64,000 bases of DNA, from the NCBI GenBank assembly GCA_028714735.1, contig JAQTLU010000013.1:18927-82926 (forward strand). The letters run 5' to 3'. This DNA is from Gallionellaceae bacterium. Its GTDB lineage: Bacteria; Pseudomonadota; Gammaproteobacteria; Burkholderiales; Thiobacillaceae. Under the pieces are notes generated by a model. The model ran no database searches. It was not told the DNA's origin and saw only the letters and a program-made list of their open reading frames with translations. This document shows, piece after piece, positions 18,770-27,261 of this stretch. Positions within the stretch are counted from its first letter, which is position 1, and the number at the start of each line of letters is the position of its first letter. Both the position numbers and the translations under genes were made by a program.

Positions 18770-19843
18770 ATGCCGCTGGTAGCCCACAACGAACTGCCCA
18801 CCTTCGCCCGACTGCGCGATGAGGGCGTTACCGTGCTCAGTTCCGAGCGCGCCTTCAACCAGGAGATCCGCGAGCTGCACATCGGTCTCCTGAACATGAT
18901 GCCGGACGCCGCCCTGGCCGCGACCGAGCGGCAGTTCTTCCGCTTGGTCGGCGAGGCCAACCCGATCGCCCAGTTCTGGGTGCATCCGTTCACCCTGCCG
19001 GAACTGAAGCGCGGCCCCGAGGCCCAGGCCTATATCGACCGCTACTACGAACCGCTCGACAAGATCATGGCCGACGGCCTCGACGCGCTGATCATCACCG
19101 GCGCCAACGTGACCGGTTCGGACCTGTCGCAGGAGCCGTTCTGGGGACCGCTGAGCAAGGTGATCGACTGGGCCTGGGACAACGTCACCACGACCCTGTG
19201 TTCCTGCCTGACCACCCATGCCGTGCTGCAATTCCGTTACGGCCAGACCCGGCTCAAGCAGCCCGAAAAGGTCTGGGGGGTGTTCGAGCACCGGGTGGTC
19301 GACAAGCGCCACCCGCTGGTGGCCGACGTCAACACCCGCTTCGACGTGCCGCATTCGCGCTGGAACTGCATCACCGCCGAGCAGTTCGAGATTGCCGGCC
19401 TGCGCGTCCTGGTCGAGAGCGATCAGAGCGGCGTGCACCTGGCGACCAGCCCGGATGGCTTCCGCCAGGTGTTCTTCCAGGGCCACCCCGAATACGACAC
19501 CATCTCGCTGCTGAAGGAATACAAGCGCGACCTGCTGCTCTACGGCAAGGGCATCCTGAAGCAGCCGCCGCCGTTCCCGAAGAACTACTTCGGCCGCCAG
19601 GAGCAGGCCTTGCTGAAGGAATATAGCGGCCGGCTGGAGGCCGCGCAGGCCAAGGGCGAGCCGCTACCCGAGTTCCCCGAGGCGCGGGTGGCCGGACGCA
19701 TCGACAATACCTGGCACGACACCGGCGAGGCGGTGGTGGCGAACTGGATCGGCCTGATGTATCAGGTCACCCACCGGGTCCGCAAGCTGCCCTTCATGGA
19801 CGGCATCGACCCGGACGACCCGCTCGGCCTCGGTCAGGGCTGA
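18770..19843 (+). CDS. metA: Homoserine O-succinyltransferase (MetA-type)
   Basis: Protein of 357 residues in the MetA/HTS glutamine-amidotransferase-like fold. It transfers an acyl group, usually succinyl, to homoserine in methionine synthesis. The nucleophile region is TLCSCLTTHAVLQ (Cys144/Cys146), and the catalytic His239 and Glu241 are in FQGHPEYD. GLLNMMPDAALAATERQF is the standard N-terminal motif. A GAGGAG ribosome site precedes the ATG. Acyl specificity (succinyl or acetyl) cannot be settled by eye. It ends overlapping the convergent nhaD-like gene by 10 bases, with no terminator between them. Confidence 0.93.
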   Translation: MPLVAHNELPTFARLRDEGVTVLSSERAFNQEIRELHIGLLNMMPDAALAATERQFFRLVGEANPIAQFWVHPFTLPELKRGPEAQAYIDRYYEPLDKIMADGLDALIITGANVTGSDLSQEPFWGPLSKVIDWAWDNVTTTLCSCLTTHAVLQFRYGQTRLKQPEKVWGVFEHRVVDKRHPLVADVNTRFDVPHSRWNCITAEQFEIAGLRVLVESDQSGVHLATSPDGFRQVFFQGHPEYDTISLLKEYKRDLLLYGKGILKQPPPFPKNYFGRQEQALLKEYSGRLEAAQAKGEPLPEFPEARVAGRIDNTWHDTGEAVVANWIGLMYQVTHRVRKLPFMDGIDPDDPLGLGQG

Positions 19844-21156
19844 ACCAGGGCGGGTGCGGCCTGCGCCGCGCCCGGCAGGGTCTTGTGCGGCGCGTGCGGG
19901 TGCCAGCCGACCACGGCCAGCAGGACCATGAAACCGACCACGTAGCCGAGCGCCACGTGCCAGCCGTTCTTCAGCCAGGCGCCAACCGAGCGCGTTTCCG
20001 GAAAGATGTTGGACAACGCCACCCCGGCCGAGGAGCCGAACCAGACCATGGAGCCGCCGAAGCCCACCGCGTAGGCCAGCCCGCCCCAGTCGTAGCCGCC
20101 CTGGGTCAGCGCCAGCGCGGTGAGCGGGATGTTGTCGAACACGGCGGAGACGAAGCCGAGGCCGAGGGCGGTCTGCCAGGCCGCGGCGGGCAGCTTTTCC
20201 ACCGGCATCATGGACGCGCACAGCACCAGCGAGAGCAGGAACGCGCTGCCCTTGAGGGCGTCGGGCAACAGCCGCCATTCCGGCTTCTTGATCGGCGCCG
20301 CTACCAGCAGGGCGATCCAGACCGCGACGCCGAGGAAGGGGAAGGCATCGGAAACATCCGGGAAGTGGGTGTTGACGGTGATGTTGGTGGCGATGGCGGC
20401 GACCAGGATGAAGCCGACCACGGCGATGCGCAGCCAGTCGACCCGGGCGTCCGGCGAGGCGTCCTTCTGGATCGGCGCGTAGCCGGCCTGCTGTTTCGCG
20501 GCAATGACCCCGAAGATCAGCAAGGCCGGGACGGCGGCGACATAGGCGTGGATGACGTCGAGCGGGTTGACGCCGTCGATCCACATCATGGTGGTGGTGG
20601 TGTCGCCCACCACCGAACCGGCGCCGCCGGCGTTGGAGGCGGCGACGATGGCGGCCAGGTAGCCGATGTGCACCTTGCGGTGGAACACCGTGGCGGCGAC
20701 GGTGGCGCCGATCAGGGCGGCAGCGATGTTGTCCAGGAAGGAGGACAGGAAGAACACCATGATCAGGAGGACGAAGCCGCCCTTCCAGTCGTCCGGCAGG
20801 TAGCGCGGCAACACCTCGGGCACCCCGGATTCCTCGAAATGCCGCGCCAGCAGGGCGAAGCCGAGCAAGAGACCGAGCAGGTTGGCGATGGTGACCCATT
20901 CGTGGCCCAGGTGGGTCGCCAGACCGTCCAGGCCGGGAATGCCATGGAAGCCGGTGAAGCCGAGCTTGTACAGGGTGATCACGGCCAGGCCGGTGAGCGC
21001 CACGTACAGGGTGTGGTGGTGGAACAGGGCAACGCCGAGCAGGGTGGCGGCGAACAGGATGAAATCCACCGGAATGCCGAACACCTCGGGGCCGCCGGAC
21101 GCGAGGGCCGTGGCCGGAGCGAGGAGCAAGGATGCGAGCAGGACTGAGCGTTTCAT
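19834..21156 (-). CDS. nhaD: NhaD/ArsB-superfamily ion transporter (probable Na+/H+ antiporter)
   Basis: Membrane protein of 440 residues with about a dozen hydrophobic segments after a cleavable-looking signal (LLASLLLAPATALASGG). Features of the NhaD/CitMHS superfamily include FFLSSFLDNIAAALIGATVA, ASNAGGAGSVVGDTTTTMMW and the mirrored FDNIPLTALAL. NhaD proteins exchange Na+ or Li+ for protons. It overlaps metA by 10 bases and is divergent from a USP/CsoSCA-like carbonic anhydrase operon across 103 bases. An antiporter here could keep the Na+ gradient used by SulP-type bicarbonate carriers; that is inference. Substrate specificity is not certain within the superfamily. Confidence 0.82.
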   Translation of the reverse strand: MKRSVLLASLLLAPATALASGGPEVFGIPVDFILFAATLLGVALFHHHTLYVALTGLAVITLYKLGFTGFHGIPGLDGLATHLGHEWVTIANLLGLLLGFALLARHFEESGVPEVLPRYLPDDWKGGFVLLIMVFFLSSFLDNIAAALIGATVAATVFHRKVHIGYLAAIVAASNAGGAGSVVGDTTTTMMWIDGVNPLDVIHAYVAAVPALLIFGVIAAKQQAGYAPIQKDASPDARVDWLRIAVVGFILVAAIATNITVNTHFPDVSDAFPFLGVAVWIALLVAAPIKKPEWRLLPDALKGSAFLLSLVLCASMMPVEKLPAAAWQTALGLGFVSAVFDNIPLTALALTQGGYDWGGLAYAVGFGGSMVWFGSSAGVALSNIFPETRSVGAWLKNGWHVALGYVVGFMVLLAVVGWHPHAPHKTLPGAAQAAPALVQP

Positions 21157-21259
21157 TTTGGTATGAAGATATAAGGGTCGATTGGGGCAGGATTCTATCC
21201 ATTTCCATCCCGGCCAGGCTTAAAATGGCTCAATTCATTCCATTGCTTCAGGTGACCCC

Positions 21260-21685
21260 ATGCTGAAACTGCTCGTGCCCGTGGACGGTTCCGACTCTGC
21301 CAAGCGCGCCTTGCGCCATGCCATGAGCCTGTGCGGCCGCAACTGCGAGGTCGAACTGAATCTGCTCAACGTGCAGGAGCCCATCGTCGACTGGGAGGTG
21401 CGCCGTTTCCTGCGCGACGAGGAGATCGACAAGATGCTGCGCCAGAAGGCCGATGAAATCCTGGCCGAGGCGGAAGCCGCGGCCGTCGATGCCGGGTGTC
21501 GGACCAACCGCTACGTGGCGATCGGCGACGTGGCGCAAGTGATCGTCGATCAGGCCACGGCCCTGGCCTGCGACCAGATCGTCATGGGCACCCACGGCCG
21601 CGGCGCCTTCCAGGGCCTGCTGTTGGGCTCGGTCTCGACCAAGGTGCTGCACCTGGTCCCCCTGCCTGTGACCCTGGTCAAGTAG
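21260..21685 (+). CDS. Universal stress protein (UspA family), single domain
   Basis: USP of 141 residues, starting LLVPVDGSDSAKRALRHAM and ending with the ATP-binding signature GTHGRGAFQGLLLGSVSTKV, which matches G-x2-G-x9-G-S. It is therefore likely to bind ATP. It starts with an AGGTGA ribosome site and ends 2 bases before the CsoSCA-like carbonic anhydrase, so the two genes are almost certainly co-translated. It is one of four USP-encoding loci in the window, all next to transporter or carbonic anhydrase genes. Confidence 0.93.
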   Translation: MLKLLVPVDGSDSAKRALRHAMSLCGRNCEVELNLLNVQEPIVDWEVRRFLRDEEIDKMLRQKADEILAEAEAAAVDAGCRTNRYVAIGDVAQVIVDQATALACDQIVMGTHGRGAFQGLLLGSVSTKVLHLVPLPVTLVK

Positions 21686-21687
21686 CC

Positions 21688-22725
21688 ATGCACACGCTGC
21701 CGATCCAGCAGCGTATCGACTGGCTGTTCGACCTGGCCAAGCGCCACGCGGCGGAATTCTCCAGCCCGGAGTCCTTCCTGGCCCGCAAGCGCTACCTGGC
21801 CGAGCACCCCACCGCCATCCTGGTGCTGAAATGCATGGACGGCCGCATCAACATTCCCATCGCCACCAACACCCCGGCCGGCATCATCCAGCCCTTCCGC
21901 AACCTGGGCGGCATGTTCAACCTGGGCTGGCCGCACCTGGGCGAGACCCTGGTCGATGTGGTCGGCGAGGCGGTCTCGACCGGGCGGCGGGCGCTGGTCA
22001 TGATCACCTATCACTACTCGAAGGGGGCCGAATCGCGCGGTTGCGCCGGGTTCGACTACCGCACCGACAAGGCGCGCGCGCACACCTTCGAGATCAAGGC
22101 CGAGGTCGAGGCCATCTTCGGCATGGGCCACGGCACCGTCTACCCGCTGGTATGCGGCTTCGAGACCGACGAGGATGCCCTGGTCGTGCACGGCCGCGAC
22201 GGCGTCCTCAACCTGGCCGAGCTGGGCGGGCGCGAGGAACTGCCGCGGCAACTGGCCGCGCTGCTGCCGGACATGCCGGCGCAGGTGCGCGCCGACCTCA
22301 TGCCGCTGCTGCTCGGCAACCTCGATCACATCGAGGAGATGCGCCGGACGGTACGCAGCCTGGATATCGAGCACCGCGAGTGGATGATCTGCGTCGGGCG
22401 CGGCTTCGACTGGCTGCACATGCCCAACCTGGCCCTGATCATCGGCCCCTACAGCCCGGACCTGGCCGATCCGATCCGCAAGGCGGCCGGCATCATCGAG
22501 TCCAACATGCAGGCCGGCCGCATCTCCGACGACGGCTTCCTGCTGCTGTCCTCGTCGCCCTACGAGGAGATCGGCGTCGATCGCGCCCGTGCCGTGCTCA
22601 AGTCCCGCTTCATGCGCGACTTCGCGGCCGAGGTGATCGCGGCCGAATATCCCGAACTGGCGCAGAAGATGAGCACCCGCAGCAGTGTCCTGAGCTGGGG
22701 GTCGCGGGTGCTGGAGCCGATCTGA
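21688..22725 (+). CDS. Free-standing carboxysomal-type (CsoSCA-like) beta carbonic anhydrase
   Basis: Protein of 345 residues with a beta-class carbonic anhydrase metal site: C49-x-D51-x-R53 in LKCMDGRINIP, then H109 and C119 in TYHYSKGAESRGCAGFDY. The wide His-to-Cys spacing (9 residues between, not the HxxC of ordinary beta enzymes) resembles CsoSCA, the carboxysome shell carbonic anhydrase. It lacks a long N-terminal shell-binding region, and no shell genes occur here. It should interconvert CO2 and bicarbonate in the cytoplasm, if active. It is translated with the upstream USP gene and ends at a strong terminator. The family assignment rests on motifs and needs a profile search. Confidence 0.72.
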   Translation: MHTLPIQQRIDWLFDLAKRHAAEFSSPESFLARKRYLAEHPTAILVLKCMDGRINIPIATNTPAGIIQPFRNLGGMFNLGWPHLGETLVDVVGEAVSTGRRALVMITYHYSKGAESRGCAGFDYRTDKARAHTFEIKAEVEAIFGMGHGTVYPLVCGFETDEDALVVHGRDGVLNLAELGGREELPRQLAALLPDMPAQVRADLMPLLLGNLDHIEEMRRTVRSLDIEHREWMICVGRGFDWLHMPNLALIIGPYSPDLADPIRKAAGIIESNMQAGRISDDGFLLLSSSPYEEIGVDRARAVLKSRFMRDFAAEVIAAEYPELAQKMSTRSSVLSWGSRVLEPI

Positions 22726-22747
22726 GCCTGGCGCAGCCGGAATGCGG

Positions 22748-22772
22748 AACGGCCCCGTCGCGGGGCCGTTTT
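22748..22772 (+). terminator. Rho-independent terminator after the CsoSCA-like gene
   Basis: Perfect 10-bp stem AACGGCCCCG/CGGGGCCGTT with a TCG loop and TTTT at the 3' side, 22 bases after the stop. It lies between convergent genes and may also serve the alpha carbonic anhydrase. Confidence 0.9.
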
Positions 22773-22788
22773 CAGGTCTGCAGGACGC

Positions 22789-23532
22789 CTATCGGAGCAC
22801 CGGACGGGCGTTGGTCGGCTGGATCGGGCGGTTGTTGGGATGGTGCATGGTATGGGCGAAGTGCTCCACCTGCGCCTTCCCGGCGCTGACCGGGTGCTTC
22901 ATCACCAGCCACATCACCCCCTCGCTGCAGGGCGGGGTGGTGAGGGAGCCGTTGAAGCGGTAGTAGTCGCGCTTGGCCGGCAGCAGATCGCCGGCCTTCA
23001 GTCCGGCTTCGAGCGCGACCTTGTCGCCGGCGTTGGCGGGCATCTGCTGCCAGAGTTTCTCGATCGCGCGGTTGTTCCGGCCCTCCTGGTACATCACCGC
23101 GACCACGGCCAGGTTGCCGTCCTTGTCGGCATGGACCAGGTGGCCTTCCATGGCGTAGCTGTTGCCGTCGATCCGGTTTTCGCTCGGGGCGTGAAAGTGG
23201 ACCTGCTTCAGCTCGAACTCATGGCCGTTCACCTTGAGGTAGCTGCCGGGGGCGAAGTTGGCCTGGACGGTGTGGCCGTTGTTGATCACCTCGGTCGCCT
23301 GCGTGGCGTAGGCAAACTGGATCGGTGCCAGCTTCGCCTCGATCTGGCCGCTCAGATCGATCGGCGACTGGTTCTTTCCGGTGTTGCAGAGACCATATTC
23401 CTGGGCCAGTTTGCCCCAGTTTTCCGGGCCTTCCTCGCCGGAGTAGCTCCAGTGCGGCAGGTCGCCGGCGAAGGCGGGGGCGGTGGCCAGCAGGGCCATG
23501 GCCAGGAACAGGGGTTTTCCGGATCGCTTCAT
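22789..23532 (-). CDS. Periplasmic alpha-class carbonic anhydrase
   Basis: Protein of 247 residues with a Sec signal peptide (PLFLAMALLATAPAFAGD). The mature alpha carbonic anhydrase begins HWSYSGEEGPENWGKL. Zinc histidines are in VHFHAPSENRIDG and MEGHLVHAD, and the proton-network Thr is in GSLTTPPCSEGVMWLV. It hydrates CO2 or dehydrates bicarbonate in the periplasm. The ATG at 23532 has an AGGAAAG ribosome site; the frame extending to 23610 would hide the signal peptide. It lies 43 bases downstream of a SulP-USP fusion on the same strand, giving a plausible transporter plus carbonic anhydrase operon. A terminator sits just beyond its stop. Confidence 0.95.
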   Translation of the reverse strand: MKRSGKPLFLAMALLATAPAFAGDLPHWSYSGEEGPENWGKLAQEYGLCNTGKNQSPIDLSGQIEAKLAPIQFAYATQATEVINNGHTVQANFAPGSYLKVNGHEFELKQVHFHAPSENRIDGNSYAMEGHLVHADKDGNLAVVAVMYQEGRNNRAIEKLWQQMPANAGDKVALEAGLKAGDLLPAKRDYYRFNGSLTTPPCSEGVMWLVMKHPVSAGKAQVEHFAHTMHHPNNRPIQPTNARPVLR

Positions 23533-23575
23533 GGTGCTGTCTTTCCTGTGTCGGTCGTGGGTTGATGAACGATTG

Positions 23576-26158
23576 TCAGATTCGGTTGCGGTGGCTGGAC
23601 GGTTCCGCATCGTGGAGCGACTTGGCGATCAGCACCGGCCATTCCGCCGCGCCGATCAGGTGGTCGGTGGGGCTGCCCGGCAGCAGCCGGCTGAGGCCGC
23701 CCTGGCGCCTGCCCAGGATGATCAGGTCGGCCCCGGTTTCCCGTGCCGCGTCGATCAGGGCGCTGGCCGGCGCGCCCATGACGATCCTGACTTCGGCCTC
23801 GATGCCCTCCAGACGCAGCGAGGCGGCGGCCTCCTCGACCAGTTCGGTCAGCACCGGCGCCGACGGGCTGTCCTCCTTGACCACGCTGACCAGGGTGACC
23901 GGCACCCGGTTCGCCTTGGCCAGGATGGCGGCCATCTCCAGGGCAGGCTGGGCCGACGGATTGGCGTCGTAGCCGACCAGTATGCGCCTGCGGCACGGCT
24001 GCACCCCCTTGGGCACGATCAGGACATGACAGGGCGCCTCGTCGATGACGCGGGTGGCGTGGGCGCCGACCTTGCGTTCGGTCATCCCCTTGGGCGGCGT
24101 GCGGCCGATCACCAGCAGTTGGCTGTCGACCTCGCGCGCGGCATCGATGACGGCGCGGATCGGGTCGCTGCCGTGGCGGACCACCTCCTTGCAATGCACC
24201 CCCAGTTCGGCGGCTTCCTTGTGCACCAGGGCCAGCCGTCGTTCGGCCTGGTCCGGTTCCGCGTCGGGCGGCATCATGGTCATCACGTCCAGCGTGACGC
24301 CGAGCCGCTTGGCCAGGTCCAGCGAGATGGCGCGCGGTGCCTGGCTGTATTCGGTGCCGTCGGTGGCGAACATCAGGCGCAGCCGGCGGTCGCCGTCCGG
24401 CAGCAGCTCGCCCTGGCATTCCTTGAAGATGCGCGTCTTGCAGTCCCGGCAGATGTTCGGGTCCAGGGTCCAGTACAGCGCCCCGGTGATGTTGCTGCCG
24501 GCCTGGAAGAAGCCGCCCTCGCCGATATGCTTGAGATAGGCACCCTGGCGCAGGAAGCGGTGCACGCTGTCCTTCAGGCGCCAGAAATAGAGGCCGCCGC
24601 CCATGCGCCGGCGCCGGCGCGCCTCGATGGCCAGCATCTCGGCCCCGGCCACGTCGACGAAATTGATCGCCGGGGCAATGATGACCACGGTCTTGTGCTG
24701 CGGGTTGTCCTCGTCGATCTGCTGCAGGGCGCGCTGGATGTGGTCGACTGCGCCAAAATAGATGGAGCCGTGGATGCGCACGAAGCGGGTCTGCGGACAC
24801 TCGGGGTGGCCCTTGGCGTTGACGAAGCGCAGGTTGCCCGGTTCGCCGGCCGGCACCACCGGTTCGGTTTCCGGGCGCGAACTGCGGTACAGGTACATGA
24901 TCAGCGACAGCAGTATGCCGAGGAAGATACCCTTTTCCAGGTTGGCCAGGGTGCCGATCAGGGTCACCCAGAGCACCGCCGTTTCCGGCTTGCTGGTCGA
25001 CCAGATCGACTTGATGTGGTGGAAGTCGATCAGGCCCCAGGCGACCAGGAACAGGATGCCGGCCATGGCGGCGGTCGGCAGGTAGGCGGCCAGCGGCGCC
25101 ACCAGCAACAGGATGATGACCAGGAAGACGGAGGCGAACACCGTCGCCAGGGGCGTGCGTGCGCCGGCCTCGTAGTTGACCCCGCTGCGGTTGAAGGAAC
25201 CGGAGGAGGCATAGGCCGAGAAGAAGCTGCCGACGATGTTGGACAGGCCCTGGCCGATGAATTCCTGGTTGCCCTCGATGCGCTGCTCGGAGCGGGTGGC
25301 GATGGCGCGCGAGATCGACACCGCCTCGGTCAGAGCCAGCAAGGTGATGACCAGGGCGGGCAGGGCGGTTTCGTGCAGTGCGGCGAAGGAGAAATCCGGC
25401 AGCGAAAACGGCGGCAGTCCGGCCGGCAGGGCGCCGACGGTCCGGATTCCGGTCACCGCCTCGCCGCCGAGCAGGGTGTTGAGGACGGCCGCGACCACGC
25501 TGCCGACCACCATGGCCGCGATCATGTAGGGGAATTTCGGGATGAACTTCTTGGCCAGCAGGCCGGTGGCGAGGGTGATGGCGCCGACGGCCACGACGTA
25601 GTAATTGGCTTCGCCGATGCGGAGCAGGAACTGTTCGATGATCTGGAAGAACGGGGTGCCGCGGGCGATCGGGATGCCGCTGAAGTTCTTCAGCTGGCTG
25701 GCCGCGATCAGCACCGCCGCGCCGGCAGTGAAGCCGATCACCACGGTGTGCGAGATGAAGTTGACCAGGGTGCCCATGCGGGCGAGACCGAGCACGAGCT
25801 GATAGAGACCGACCAGGAAGGTCAGGGTCAGCGCCAGCCGGATGTATTCGGCTGTGCCCGGTTCCGCAAGACCATGCAGGGAGGCGAACAGGGCGATGGA
25901 GATCGCCGTGGTGGGGCCGGACACCAGGTGCCAGGACGAGCCGAACAGGGCGGCGACGATGGCCGGCATCATGGCCGCGTAGAGGCCGTATTGCGGCGGC
26001 AGGCCGGCAATGGTGGCGAAGGCCACGCCCTGCGGCAGCACGATCATGGCGCCGGTCAGGCCGGCCATGGCGTCGTCCTTCAGGTTGGCGCGGTTGACCT
26101 GGGGCCACCAGAGTCGGAAGGCGAGGAAGGGTTGGATCAGGCTGGCTAGGTTGGGCAT
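23576..26158 (-). CDS. SulP-family anion transporter fused to STAS and two universal stress protein domains
   Basis: Protein of 860 residues. A SulP membrane domain (about 1-430, with GLTGAMIVLPQGVAFATIAG and GNQEFIGQGLSNIVGSFF) is followed by a STAS domain (about 455-560). A cysteine cluster CRDCKTRIFKEC (C-x2-C-x7-C) comes next, then two USP domains (about 590-720 and 725-850, beginning RLMFATDGTEYSQAP and RILVGYDANPSAQP). The SulP family includes the bicarbonate carrier BicA and also sulfate carriers, so the substrate is not proven. The pairing with the downstream periplasmic alpha carbonic anhydrase favours inorganic carbon. USP domains may give nucleotide-dependent control. The start lacks an obvious ribosome site. 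Confidence 0.92.
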   Translation of the reverse strand: MPNLASLIQPFLAFRLWWPQVNRANLKDDAMAGLTGAMIVLPQGVAFATIAGLPPQYGLYAAMMPAIVAALFGSSWHLVSGPTTAISIALFASLHGLAEPGTAEYIRLALTLTFLVGLYQLVLGLARMGTLVNFISHTVVIGFTAGAAVLIAASQLKNFSGIPIARGTPFFQIIEQFLLRIGEANYYVVAVGAITLATGLLAKKFIPKFPYMIAAMVVGSVVAAVLNTLLGGEAVTGIRTVGALPAGLPPFSLPDFSFAALHETALPALVITLLALTEAVSISRAIATRSEQRIEGNQEFIGQGLSNIVGSFFSAYASSGSFNRSGVNYEAGARTPLATVFASVFLVIILLLVAPLAAYLPTAAMAGILFLVAWGLIDFHHIKSIWSTSKPETAVLWVTLIGTLANLEKGIFLGILLSLIMYLYRSSRPETEPVVPAGEPGNLRFVNAKGHPECPQTRFVRIHGSIYFGAVDHIQRALQQIDEDNPQHKTVVIIAPAINFVDVAGAEMLAIEARRRRRMGGGLYFWRLKDSVHRFLRQGAYLKHIGEGGFFQAGSNITGALYWTLDPNICRDCKTRIFKECQGELLPDGDRRLRLMFATDGTEYSQAPRAISLDLAKRLGVTLDVMTMMPPDAEPDQAERRLALVHKEAAELGVHCKEVVRHGSDPIRAVIDAAREVDSQLLVIGRTPPKGMTERKVGAHATRVIDEAPCHVLIVPKGVQPCRRRILVGYDANPSAQPALEMAAILAKANRVPVTLVSVVKEDSPSAPVLTELVEEAAASLRLEGIEAEVRIVMGAPASALIDAARETGADLIILGRRQGGLSRLLPGSPTDHLIGAAEWPVLIAKSLHDAEPSSHRNRI

Positions 26159-26238
26159 GGGGCGTGAATTGTTCTTGGTCGGGCTGGAGACGGGGAATCC
26201 GGACCAGCAGGTGATTTTACCGCTCCACGGCCCCGAAT

Positions 26239-26271
26239 AAAAAAAGCCTGCCCATCAGGGGCAGGCTTTTT
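26239..26271 (-). terminator. Rho-independent terminator after the first Rieske gene
   Basis: Stem AAAAAGCCTGCCC/GGGCAGGCTTTTT with a 5-base loop. Read leftward it ends in a run of seven or more T. It lies 15 bases after the stop of the Rieske gene at 26286 and before the SulP-USP gene, so that gene probably has its own promoter. Confidence 0.92.
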
Positions 26272-26285
26272 CGGCGAGACGTCGT

Positions 26286-26990
26286 TCAGCAGGCCGGTAC
26301 GACTTCGCTGTATTGGCTCAGCGGCATGGCGATGGCCTTGCCTTCGACCGGTTGCAGGTAGCCGCCGGGGCCATACTTTGCGATCAGGTCGCGTTTGTAG
26401 GTCTTCATGAAACGCTTGATGAACTCCATGCCGATGATGCCGTCGGCGCTGATCTCGTCGCTGACCGGGTCGTAGGCCAGGCGGACCGGCAGCAGCGGGA
26501 AGGTTGCCGGTCCGCCGACCGGCCTGCCGCCTTCGACCGGATCGAATACGCTGGAATGCGCGCAACAGACGATCCGGTTGGGCGCATCGGCCACGCTGCT
26601 GCCATCCACGGCGTAGCGGAGGAAGCTCACTTCCTGGGTGGGGTAGCTCAGCTGGTGGGTGCAGATCCCGACGTAGGCGACGAACTGGCCATGCGGGCCG
26701 ACGCCGCCGGCCCAGTTGTATTCGTCACTTTCGCCGCGGAGGCCGGGCTTCGGCTTGGTGGTCTTCTTGCCCAGGTTGATCAGGAAGCAGGGCACGCCCG
26801 CGACCGGATAGGAAAATACCAGCGCCTCGCCGGTCGGGATTTCCGTTGCCTTGAGAGGGATGCCGATCTTGTTGGTCAGTTTTGCCGCCGGGAAGGCTTC
26901 AAAACCACCAGCGAGGACCAGGCTGTCCCAGTTGGCCAGGGCCAGGGCGGTGCCGCCGGCGCATACCTTCACGAAGTCACGTCTATCCAC
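26286..26990 (-). CDS. Tat-exported Rieske [2Fe-2S] protein, copy 1
   Basis: Protein of 234 residues with a Tat-type signal (DRRDFVKVCAGGTALALANW) and a Rieske fold. Cluster ligands are C and H in GICTHQL and C and H in VCCAHSS. The two extra cysteines that form a disulfide in bc1-type Rieske proteins are missing, so the cluster environment differs. I choose a GTG start at 26990, preceded by GGAGAAG and giving the same N-terminus as its neighbour at 27262; the frame from 27014 runs into a terminator hairpin. It probably carries electrons in the periplasm. Partner unknown; the FccB-like flavoprotein nearby is a candidate. Confidence 0.88.
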   Translation of the reverse strand: MDRRDFVKVCAGGTALALANWDSLVLAGGFEAFPAAKLTNKIGIPLKATEIPTGEALVFSYPVAGVPCFLINLGKKTTKPKPGLRGESDEYNWAGGVGPHGQFVAYVGICTHQLSYPTQEVSFLRYAVDGSSVADAPNRIVCCAHSSVFDPVEGGRPVGGPATFPLLPVRLAYDPVSDEISADGIIGMEFIKRFMKTYKRDLIAKYGPGGYLQPVEGKAIAMPLSQYSEVVPAC

Positions 26991-27001
26991 TCGTCTTCTC
27001 C

Positions 27002-27032
27002 AAAAAAAAGCCACCCGTGGAGGCGGGCGGCT
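27002..27032 (-). terminator. Terminator-like hairpin immediately before the ribosome site of Rieske copy 1
   Basis: Arms AGCCaCCCG and CGGGcGGCT (one mismatch) followed, reading leftward, by eight T and then directly by the GGAGAAG ribosome site. It could end transcription from the upstream Rieske gene or act as an attenuator. The remaining AT-rich gap (27033-27261) shows no gene. Confidence 0.75.
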
Positions 27033-27261
27033 GAAAAAATGGTGTGCAGTTGCGTCGTCGAAACCCTGCCGCGACGCGGTGCGCCCATTCTTGCTGATGC
27101 CAAATCGCGAGGCCCATTAACCAAGCGAAGCCGACTCGACTTGCCATGTTGCTTTATCCGACCGTAGTCGACAACAATTCTATTTTGGCCATGGTCAAGA
27201 AAAGGTTATTCGCAGGTCAATAAAGCGTTAATTCGTGCGCTGAGGCGAATTCAGGCGACGA

